From Miscanthus floridulus (lineage: Eukaryota > Streptophyta > Magnoliopsida > Poales > Poaceae), in contig NC_089597.1 in NCBI RefSeq assembly GCF_019320115.1, positions 117,558,000-117,621,999 of the forward strand: a stretch of DNA of 64,000 nt, in the 5' to 3' direction. The translations under genes were made by a program, and so were the position numbers. The notes beneath the pieces are model-generated. The model saw only the letters and a list, made by a program, of their open reading frames with translations, had not been told where the DNA came from and searched no databases. Shown here piece after piece: positions 46,761 to 56,187 of this stretch. Every line of letters starts with the position of its first letter. Within the stretch, counting starts at the first letter, position 1.

Positions 46761-47529
46761 ATGGTACAAACATACATGCTAACTAGCTTCTACTGTTCAT
46801 CTTCTTGCATACGCATAACAGAAAGAGGAGAAACGAACTCGTCCGTGCAGAGGAACAACAGGGCCGGCGACAGCCATCAACCAGGCCACTCCTTGCTCCA
46901 GATGGCCCTCACTCGCTGCCCACTCCCCCAAAAGCTCAAGCCGACGGAGGCGCACGGCCGTCGCCCACTCGCTGCCGCTGGACGCGGACTCGCCCACAGG
47001 CACAGGAACCAAAAACCTCTCACCCCAAACCCTAAGTTCGAACATCAGAACACAAAAAAAACAAATCCCATCGGCACCCCTCAGATCCACTCGTTGTTCC
47101 CTTTCCCGGCGCTCAAACTTGAGGAATTACATGTGGGCGTCTCAGCTGTCCTGTTAGTCTGCACCTTTCTCCCAGGAGGCATCTTGTATTTGGAGCAGAA
47201 CTCGTCACCCAGCACTAGGAAGGAAGAGTGGTCGGCTGGGAGAGGGTGTGGTGGCGGCTGGAGCAGGATGGTGGAGCTGGCTTCAGCATGGAACAAGGGC
47301 TGCGGCGAAGGTGGAGGGGGAGTGGTGGCGCAGGCACTGGAAACGGGAGAGGGCGGCGGCTGGAGGCGCAAGGGAAAGGGGAAGGATGAAATCAGACTGG
47401 GATGTCCAGGGTTCCACTTCTTGTATAGGAAGTTTACTATAATACCCTTGATTTAAGTACATGAAAGACTTGTGACAGTGGACAGAAATGGCAATTGGCC
47501 CAAAAAAAAAGATGGCGGGGCAGGGAGAG

Positions 47530-47636
47530 GCTGGCGGGAATTGTTGGCGGGGAGGCAGGGAGGCAATTTTATTGTTGGCGGGGAGACAAATTTTCTGGCC
47601 GACGGTCATTTTTTTGCGCCAATTGTTGGCGGGGAG
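47530..47636 (-). promoter_or_regulatory. Repeated TTGGCGGGG motifs at CACTA gene 5' side
   Basis: ATTGTTGGCGGGGAG or a close variant occurs at 47540, 47571 and 47622, plus a partial CTGGCGGGAATTG at 47531. A TATA-like TTTAAAAAG (minus strand, ~47650) lies nearby. TTGGCGGG resembles E2F sites; alternatively these are CACTA subterminal repeats. Confidence 0.4.
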
Positions 47637-48090
47637 GCCATTTGCAGCTTTTTAAAGGAATATTAGGGTGCAATTTATCATTAAAGTAGAGAGAAGTAAG
47701 TATTTAATAATGATATGATAGAATTATGGGTTCAAAAAAGGTGAGAAATTAACATTGCAAAGGACTTTTGTAATATGATAAATTATGTGAGAACAATCTA
47801 GCCATCATTTTTTGTTTTTATTCAATGAATAACTATGACGCATGAACATTTGTTATATAAATCTGTCATAACCACGATGCCAAAATAGGTAATGACGATT
47901 TTGTATTGGACTTAGTGACAGGTAAAATATTTTCGTCATTAACTAAGATCGGCTCCCGAAAATCATCATTATCTGAATAATTTAGTGACAAATTACTCTG
48001 TCGTCATCATATAATCGTCATAGAAGGTCACATCTCTTGTAATGTGGGTAAAGTCGCGTGAGCCTATCACGACACGGTCTTGGGCGGACG

Positions 48091-48178
48091 TGATGTGTTG
48101 AGCCATCTTTTGCGGCTAAGTACAATGGTCAGTTAGGGGCATATAACGGATAAATGGGTGGGCGCAGAAGGGCAAATG
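48091..48178. repeat. 132-bp tandem unit, right of CACTA
   Basis: Second copy of the 41138-41226 sequence. The following GTAAAGTC(A/G)CGTGAGCCT also repeats (48048 and 48180), confirming the 132-bp period. Confidence 0.8.
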
Positions 48179-48346
48179 AGTAAAGTCACGTGAGCCTGTC
48201 ACAAGTAGTCTAGACGCGAAGTTACCACTCTAACTCTCTACGAATCAGTCTAGGTTCATCCCCCTATGTGTAGAGGCTACTTAAAGGCAGCACTACAATC
48301 TCCGGCCCGAGTTCCCAAGCTTTGTCCGCTCGTGTACCTGCACGAG
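48179..48346. other. Short unassigned spacer
   Basis: Sequence between the tandem duplication and the next LTR. No open frame or known motif apart from a CTTAAAGGC stretch near 48280. Confidence 0.3.
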
Positions 48347-51300
48347 TGTAGCACCCGATTTTAAGAACAAAACCAGATACACACCATATGTGAGCCTAGA
48401 AAGTCAAATCTTATATATAGCTACAAATAAAGGTAATATCACTAAACAATGCTTAATATATAACATACTTAGTATAAAAGGACATAACCTTAGATAGCAA
48501 ACAGCGAAAAAACAACTTCGATCTTTGGGTGAAGACTCTAATTCCACAGGGACAACAGACTGGTTGATCACAAGCCTAATTCCTCTAAACTCTAGCAATC
48601 TGGTGCCCATCCAGAATTTTTCCAAAGATTTAAAAAGTAAAGCAAGTGTAAGTACATGTCGTACTCAACAAATATAACATGGGGTTCATGAGGCTCAAAA
48701 GGCTGACACTGGTTAACTACGATTAGCTTTTAATGAGTCATGATTTTAGCAATAGGGTGGCAACAAGTTTATTCACAAGCCCATATAAACACATGAACAT
48801 GTAAACATGAATACTGAATAGCATAAATAGTAATCATTAGTGAGCATCTTCATTATTAGTATCATCAGTGTTCATCATCTATTTCGTAAGGATTCCAAGG
48901 CCGCTCGTGACTGTGAGCACAGCTGATATACTAGTTTTACACTCTCTAGAGGTTGTACACTTTCACTGTAAGTCGTGATTTACCCTTTTGTCCGAGGTAG
49001 CTAATCTCTTGACCCACTTCCAAGGAAGGTCGGCAGGGTTCACTATGAAGCCTTTCAAATATTCTTCTAACAAGTTAGGATCGCTAGATGTAGGAACCCC
49101 CCTTCCCGATGGCACAATGACATGCAGCCTATACACAAGGGGATAGAGGTTGTCCTATACCCAATTCGACAAACCATTCTTATATCATAAAGGTAACCAC
49201 TAACAAGCTAGAAAAATGTCAGCATAATGAGCTAAAGCCAGAGCTATGTAACCCTCACAGTTGTACTGTAAGTCCCGGATAATCACTTACAGATAAGTCC
49301 TTAGGGAGAGAAATCTAGAGCACCATAAAAACAGCCCAATGCTCTAGTCCCCTGGTTCCATGTTGCTAAAAAGCATCTTTTAATGTTTATTACATATATC
49401 ATTAGTCAAGTTACAAGATCATGGCTTTAGTTGAGCACTAGCATCATACTACCCAATGCAATACCCCATAGGTAATAAGGTACGTGGTAACAAAGTACTA
49501 GAAAATCCTTAGGGGTAATCAAGGTAGACACATACAGCATAAATTAAATGATTAAAGGTGTATAGAACAACAAGAAAGATCACATGCTATACTTGCCTTA
49601 AACTTAGATCCTTCTTCTATTGATTCGTAGCCTCCAAAGAACTGCAAAGAACTGCTTCTTGATCACCACACAAGCATCCGAATAAATGTGCATAGCATTC
49701 AAACATAACTATATTAGAACAACACGTCAATCCGTGAAAAAGAATTTGAAATCAAATCTATGCGTTGCTACGATCACACAGACGCAAAAAAAACACGCTA
49801 ATCGGAGCTACGGTGAAAAAGATACATCTACCAGTAGATTTGCTTCGAAAAGAAACTATAGGCTTTATTTATTTTAGCTATATAAAACATGTATAAGATA
49901 CTTCAGAGAAATACCTTAATTGAGTTAAATCAAATTATACTTGATTTAGAAAACAACGGTAAAACTAATCATATAATTGACCAAGATGAAAAGCCTAAGT
50001 TACTTTTAATTAGAAAAATCCAATTGCATAATCATTATTCAAGTTAGGCGTTGAACCATAAAATTCCATAGCTCTTGACATGGAAAACATTGATACTAAT
50101 GCGTAGATTATGTTGTTAGGAATCTAACACAACTTGAACAGGTCAAAACAGAGTTAAAAACGGAGAAGATATGGCCTAATGAAGATAATGACAATTTTGT
50201 AAATAGATAGAACTTGATTTTCGAATTTAAAATAAATAAAATCGAATTTTGGATCTATAGGAGGACTACGGATACTATTTTATCAAAAAGCAGGCACTCT
50301 TTAGAAAAACTACAGGGACGACGGGTTCCATATTAAAAATCCGAGGGGGTTTTTTAGCAAAAAGGCATGGGCGAAAGGGTACAGGCTAACTTGGGCCTTT
50401 GGATTAGATCTGGACAGTGGGAAACAGGAGGGGCTGGCAATGGTGATTTCTCACCAGAGAAACACGATGAAGGCCCTAGGGACCTCGGTTCGATTCAGGA
50501 GAAGCACTGCGAGATAGAGACGGAGATGGCGAACTCGTCTGTGGTACCGGTTGAAGCAGGGGATAAACGAATACGGCGGTGAGCTCAGTTTGGCGGCCGG
50601 CAATAGTTCAGCAGTGGCGTACAAACAGAGAAGGTGGAAGAGAGAGCAAAAGCGGGGCACCGGGGAATAGAGAAGGAGGAAGAGAGACCGACGGCAGAGC
50701 GGTGAGGCGACGGGACATGTACGACGATAGAGAGCTAGGGTTCAGCACGCGTAGAGGGCTCAAGGTGAAGCGGCGGCTCGCGATAGGGCTCAGGGTAGGG
50801 CGGCACAGCACAGGAACGGCTATTTATGAGATGGAGGGGCTTGGCGCTCACGGTAAGGCCAAGGAATCAGCGCGGTGGCGGACATTGACTTGGCGTAGAG
50901 TCTGTGTTGGGGATGAGCGAGAGGTAGGGGATGACTAACTACGTGGGCCCACGGATCAGAGGGAGCAGGTGCAGGGCTAGAGTGATAGCCAGAGAGAGGA
51001 GAGGGAACACATGGGCGTGCGGCTATGGCTGCGGGGTCAGGATGGCAGTGAGCCAAGGAGAGGGGGAGTGGGGATGCTGTCGTTGAGCGAGTTGGCGGGC
51101 GAATTGGGCCTGCGGCCGATTGGCTTGGCTGGGCCACATGCCAGATTGAGGAAGAAATGATTTTTCCCATTTTTCAAACCTTTCCTATTTTCCTTTTTCA
51201 ATCCAAATTCAAATATGATCCAAATCAAATTCAAATATAGTTTCAAATATACTTTTCAAGATGAGAACTTTTGGGAGGTTTCCAAAACTGAACTTTTGCA

Positions 51301-51600
51301 AACTTTTGAAAACTCTTTTATTTTCCAATTCTCTTTTTCTTCTCTTTTCTTTTCTTTTATTTCAGCGCCCTTTTCAAACTTATTTTCAAAAGTGATGTGA
51401 ATTCATTTTGAATTTTGGATTCAACCACTCATTGCAATAAATCAAATGCACCGGCATGTATGCACATCCATGTTGCTACTCCTTATGATGAATTTTAATA
51501 TAATGAAAAATATTATTTTTCCTATATTTCATGTGCACAAAAATTCATAAATAAATCATTTGAATCCTATTTTCAAAAGTACAAATTTTAGGGTGTTACA
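48347..51600 (-). repeat. 3' LTR of the Tekay-like gypsy
   Basis: 3,254 bp, bounded by TGTAACACCC (51600 downward) and GGGTGCTACA (48347), the two being inverted matches with one difference. A TATA-like CATAAATA lies on the minus strand at 50828-50821, followed by a GC-rich leader. AT-rich elsewhere. Plus-strand open frames of up to 119 residues near 50.4-50.9 kb lie antisense to the leader and look accidental. Confidence 0.75.
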
Positions 51601-51620
51601 ATTCTACCCCCCTTAAAATG
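51601..51620 (-). other. Polypurine tract of the Tekay-like gypsy
   Basis: Minus-strand TTTTAAGGGGGGTAGAAT directly precedes the LTR start TGTAACACCC. Just upstream, TCTCGAGGACGAGATTCA is typical of the end of pol in this group. This fixes the LTR as the 3' one. Confidence 0.8.
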
Positions 51621-53027
51621 AATCTCGTCCTCGAGATTCAGACGATGGTGGTCAAAGAGATGCAAATTCTCTGCCTTTGGATTCTTCTTTACTTCCTCGT
51701 ATAGTTCTATCGTCTTGGTAAGGATCCCACTTTACTTTGCACACCTGTTAACCTTACTCCAAGTAACTTGCCAAACTAATTCCAAGATTTTGACAGATAC
51801 TCCAACCAATACTCAGGTATCTCCCATCACTAGGTCACCTTTCCTTTTTAATCCATACTATCAAATCTCTTTCTTCATATGTTCACCTTCCAACGGAGCC
51901 TTCTTACTTTCTTGGTCCAAAGTAGATTCTATCACCAACTTCAAAACATCACTGATTATCTATGCTCAGGTTAAGTTGCTCAACTCTTAGACACAATTCT
52001 TAGTCCACGATGTCGTCCGAATCTTTGTAGCATACTCTCCTTTGCTAAGGACATCGGCAATGACTTTTGCTTCTCCAAGTGATAGCACTTTTCCAAGTCA
52101 TAATCAATTCCAATCCAACTACAATGTCTAAAGTTTCGATCTGATTCTTTCATGAAAATATACTTATTACTCTCACATCCTTGTAGATGTCACTCTTATG
52201 TCCAAGAAAATAGCATCTCCACATCACGAGTCGGGTAGTCCAACTCATGCTTTCTTAGTTAATTTAATCCATAAGCCACTACTTTCCTTCTTACACATAC
52301 TAAACCTAGATAAGATGCTTCTCAAAAGATAGAGAAACTCTTATTCTGATCTGGCAAAGCTATCATATAGGTTTTACTTCAACCTCTTCTTCCAAGCTCA
52401 CCTAAGGTTTCTTGATCCAACTGAACTTAGTAATATTTCCCAATACCACTATAACCATATTCTAATGATCTTTGAAAAACCTCCAATGAACCTAAGATAG
52501 AATCTTACTATTCCGAGGAACTCTGCGCCACTCTTACATACTTGGGTGGGTTACTACCAAACTCATCATTAACTTTCTCGAGTTCTTCTCCCTATTTTTA
52601 CCATTAAAAATAACATATCCCAAGAAGAGAACTTCCTTCCACAAAAACTCACTTGCTAACTTGGTGAAACATTGAGATGTTCTGAGTCTCCATTAAATCA
52701 ACTATAGATGTCCAATATCTCCTTCCTATGTCATCCATGCCAACTTATCCTAGGTATGTTGAAGATTGACTCCTAATTGATAATAACTTGAAGTGATAAC
52801 CAATATGGGAAAATACCCGAGATCCTTGATCCAACAAGTAACACATCTTTAGCAAAGATACCTGTGCTTGATAGTGACTTCTCATCCAGAGACATAACCT
52901 ATACTTTCAAATGAAGCACCAGAACATATGAAGCCTTCGTCTTGCAACTTCTTTAACTTGGCTACCCCCCTTAAGAAAAGATCAACTAGGGGACACCAAA
53001 GCATATTTTGAATCTCCTTCTGTTTTA
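51621..53027 (-). pseudogene. Heavily decayed end of gypsy pol
   Basis: Only traces of coding are visible on the minus strand. One is a run near 51640-51710 reading KVKWDPYQDDRTIRGSKEES, which resembles the tail after a pol chromodomain. Stops and frame changes are frequent, and no catalytic motif is readable. Confidence 0.35.
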
Positions 53028-53032
53028 AGTTG

Positions 53033-54284
53033 TGTCAGTGCAGAAAGTGACCAACAAGTAAATATTTGTAGTTTTACCACACATTGTGATCGGAGGTGGC
53101 CTAGCACTCAATGACACAGGGTTTATACTGGTTCAGGCAACGTGCCCTACGTCTAGTTTGAGTCGGTCGGTGACTTTATTCCTGAGCCTAGGTGCTCGAA
53201 GTTTGCAGTGGGGTTACAAACGAGAAGGAGAAAGATGGGGTGTGCGAGTGGTCCGGTCGGCTCCGATCGGAAGGGCCGAGAGCGATAGGAGCTCCTCTAT
53301 GAGCTAAGTGTTCAAGCGTGTGCTTGAGGTCCGAATCTGGCGGTTCTATGATTGTGAGCTAGTGAACTTGATCGATCTAGATTAGCTTGTACGAACTTGA
53401 ATCAACTCCCCATTTTGGGAGGGGGCGCATCCCCTTTTATAGATGAAGGGGATGGCCTTACAAGTGAGAGGGAGAGAGTTCGTATGCTTCTAAGTCTTGT
53501 TGCCCACGTCGGCGGGTATAGGAGGATGGTAGGCGTCCACAACACTGTTGGATGTCGGTTGTATGTGGGAGGTTACATCGTCTTGTTTTGGATATGGCAA
53601 ATGTTAGCACCTGCATATACTGTTGATGCCTAGAGGCATGTGAGGAGTTTCACCACGTTCACTCAGTACGGTAAATCCCGGCGCCCACAACACTGTCGAT
53701 ACCCAGAGGCATGTGGGGGGCCTTACCATATGAGAGTTAACGACGCCCATAATACTATAGAGGAAAATGTCGGCGCCTACAATACTGTTTGTGTCAGGGC
53801 GGTTGTAGAGTACTGTTCCTGCAGATGATAGGGTACGGTCCCTGGTATCATGGTTTGACTTCAGCGCCTTGCCTTGCTTTCTCCGTTCGTTCCCTGGTCC
53901 TTTCTGGGCGGGCGTCCCCGGTCGGTTGGTCCCAGTCGGCTCTTGTTGCACTAGTCGGAGAAGAGCAGTGAGTAGGGTCTTTGCATCCCTCGGTCAGAGA
54001 CATGGGGTTAGAGTCGGAGGTAGTGCTTTGCAGGCCTTCCTATCGGAGAGACCGTCTAGAGGCAGCTGGAGACCGAAGTGAGCGCTCCGGTCAGAGAGGT
54101 GGGCCGGAGTCGACAAGCGGGCACTGTTCCTCCTCGGCCAGACCTTCTGGTCGGTGACTGGACTGCTCTTCTAGCCTGTTGTTTTAGACTCTTTGGTCGG
54201 CCCATGAGTTGCACGTTGTCTGCTTGGGGCGAGCCTTTGTGGGGAAGCGGGTCTGTGAGGGACCCTAGGTTAAAGAACCCAACA
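53033..54284 (-). repeat. Left (3') LTR of Tat element 2
   Basis: 1,252 bp. Compared with the right LTR it has an extra 110 bp between two AGTGAG hexamers (53967-53972 and 54077-54082); the right copy retains one AGTGAG. This fits a short-repeat-mediated deletion in the right LTR. Confidence 0.92.
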
Positions 54285-54364
54285 GGAGCCCCCAAGCGCA
54301 CCCGCGGGTGTAGCCCCTAAGCCCCCAGGCAGTTCAACCGTCTGGGGGGTGTTTGTTTAGCGGG

Positions 54365-54900
54365 CGTGTGTGCGTGTTTTTTAGTTGAGATGGAGTTTGT
54401 TTAACCAAGGCATCGTTGTGCAGCCGAGGTGGTCAGTTGTTTTTTAGGGATTGGGTGAGATAGAGCTCATGGATCCTGGCGTCGATGCGCGCCGTGGGAT
54501 TGGGCGAGGTAGTTAGTTTTTTAGGGATCGGACGAGACATAGCTTGCGGATCCTAGCGTCGGTGCGCGCCGTGGGATCAGGTGAGTCAGAGTAGTGGATC
54601 CTGGCCTCGGTGCGGCCCGTGCAACTGAGGCAGTTAGTTTAGTTAGTTTGGGATCGGGCGAGCTAGAGCTTGTAGATCCTGCTAGGTCGAGTTCGGGGTC
54701 GTAGACCTAGGTGTTTTTGGAGCGCAGTCGGAGCATAGCCGGATGGGGTGAGTTCGGGGTCGTAGACCTAGGTGTGTGGAGCACAGTTGGAGAGTAGCCA
54801 GATGGGGCAAGTTCGGGGTCATAGACCCGGGTGTGTGGAGCATAGTCGGAGCGTAGTCGGATAGGGTGACTTCAGGGTCGCAGACCTAGACGTTTTGTGT
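54365..54900. repeat. Two short-period tandem repeats inside Tat 2
   Basis: First, ~3-4 units of a ~70-80-bp repeat (GGATCCTGGCGTCGGTGCGCGCCGTG type) at 54400-54620. Then four units of ~60 bp starting at 54691, 54752, 54811 and 54870 with the core GTTCGGGGTCGTAGACC. They lie just inside the 3' LTR on the minus-strand map. Confidence 0.8.
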
Positions 54901-56187
54901 CTTGAGCCCCAAGCCCTATTGGGCCTTAGTAGGGGTCAATGTGAGTTGTGTGCATTACCCTGTCCTTGGTTCCTCACAACTAGAGGGCTGAGTTTTGTCG
55001 CTTGTCCCGATCGCTCAGGCTCGAGTGATGCGCTCGGTGAGTTCGCTAACAGGTATGATCAAGTGGAATCTAGGTCCGTCGTTCGTGACAGGGTCGGCAT
55101 AGCCCTCTTGTGGCATTCCACTACTCCTTTACCTGCAACCTGACATATGCCTAGGTCATTCCGGAGACTGACCCAGGTGGCCTAACGGCCTCCCTCGATA
55201 TAGATTCTGTGGGCTTGGCAAGATGTTTAGGATCGAATGAGAAGGTTGAGATGACCCTATCTGCCAAACTGGGTGAGGGGCGCACGGGGCTCATCTATGT
55301 TTTTCTCCCCTGGCTCTATTGTTGCTCATGTCAAATGAGGCAATTGCCACTTCGTGACGCAACACGAAGCGTTGTGATGCATTTTGCTACACGTGCGATG
55401 CTTAGTTCTCGAGCCCCTGGGCGGTTTAGGGCCTGAATCGTTTGAGAGGCACAGACATATGGAATGAATGCGCGTATGGATGTATGAAATGATTATAAAG
55501 AAATAGAGTGGTTTGGTTGTGTTTACCTTGATGACTTAAGTGATGGGGTTTGGAAAGCTCCACTCGGAAACGTCCGACTAGGACCCGTGCTCGTCGTTCG
55601 TGATGGAGTCGGCATGGCCTACATAGGGCGTCCCTTCGCTTCCTACCTGTCTTTCGGTGTGTTTTTTGAGCCATTCGATCGACTTAGGAAGCCCGACGGT
55701 CTCTCCTAGCGGAGATCTCATTTTTGGGTTTTTCTGAGCCCCGCCTAGGGATGCAGAGAGCCGCCTGTGTGCTGTGGTGCTTTGGTTCTTGTGCCCAGCG
55801 TGCGGTAGTGGCTGGCATATGGTAGTGGTGGGCCATACCTAGGCCACGTCCTATCTGATCAGGAGCCGTTTCATTGGGCAGGGCACGTCTCATCGGTCAG
55901 GGCGTGTCTCATCTACATTAAATGGGAAAGAGAGAGGGTTTTTTGTTCCACCGTTTCGTCTTTCTCGATTGGCGCGCCCTCCCCTAACTGCTATATCCTT
56001 TTCCTTAAGTAGGAGAAGGGAGAAGGTTTTCACCCTGTTCTTTCGCCTTTTCCTCATTTGTCGCCTCCTTTCCTTTTCCTTCTTGCCGTGAGCATTCTTG
56101 AGAGGCACGGTGGTTTCTAGGAAAGAAAAGGGAGAGAGCAAAGGAGAAGAGAAAAACTCACCAATCCTTTTGTGATCCCGGAGTGAA
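54901..56187. other. Non-coding Tat 2 segment upstream of aORF
   Basis: GC-moderate sequence with no convincing protein. A CT/AG-rich strand-biased stretch at 55920-56150 looks like a promoter or 5' leader for the plus-strand aORF that begins at 56188. Confidence 0.4.

Larger units (their letters stand above)
41803..47182 (-). pseudogene. CACTA-borne PF03004-like (TnpA-class) gene
   Basis: Multi-exon minus-strand gene. Possible first exon MPPGRKVQTNRTAETPTC at 47182. An N-terminal helix ALEYLRQRDQNIMRNDQFF lies at ~45741-45930. A serine-rich exon near 45.5-45.6 kb is split by the nested hAT and resumes at 43.9-44.03 kb. The core exon 43383-43700 reads NRGLGTKIKIDITEG ... FPHWMEYKKKHNKHLVE. 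The next exon, ~43152-43378, contains MRQWLKKYFDGVLANLVR and ends at a GTATGA donor (43152). The last exon, 41803-42144, is a Gln/Glu coiled coil ending LILHFNQGQVTPPYNL. The order fits plant transposase family 24. TnpA-type proteins bind subterminal repeats to assist excision. The hAT insertion breaks it. Confidence 0.72.
41227..48044 (-). mobile_element. CACTA (En/Spm) transposon, 6.8 kb
   Basis: Left end CACTACAAGAGATGTTACC, right end (complement) CATTACAAGAGATGTGACC, flanked by the 3-bp TSD TGG (41224-41226, 48045-48047). Subterminal TGACGA/TCGTCA motifs are dense at 41240-41480 and 47840-48040, as in grass CACTA elements. It carries a minus-strand PF03004-like gene but no TNP2-type transposase, so it would depend on a helper. 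A hAT element is nested at 44036-45500. The right TIR has CATTA instead of CACTA. Confidence 0.93.

Noticed and set aside
50367..50938. Plus-strand frames in the 48-51 kb LTR
   Set aside because: Antisense to the LTR leader downstream of the minus-strand TATA-like box; Arg/Gly-rich and motif-free.
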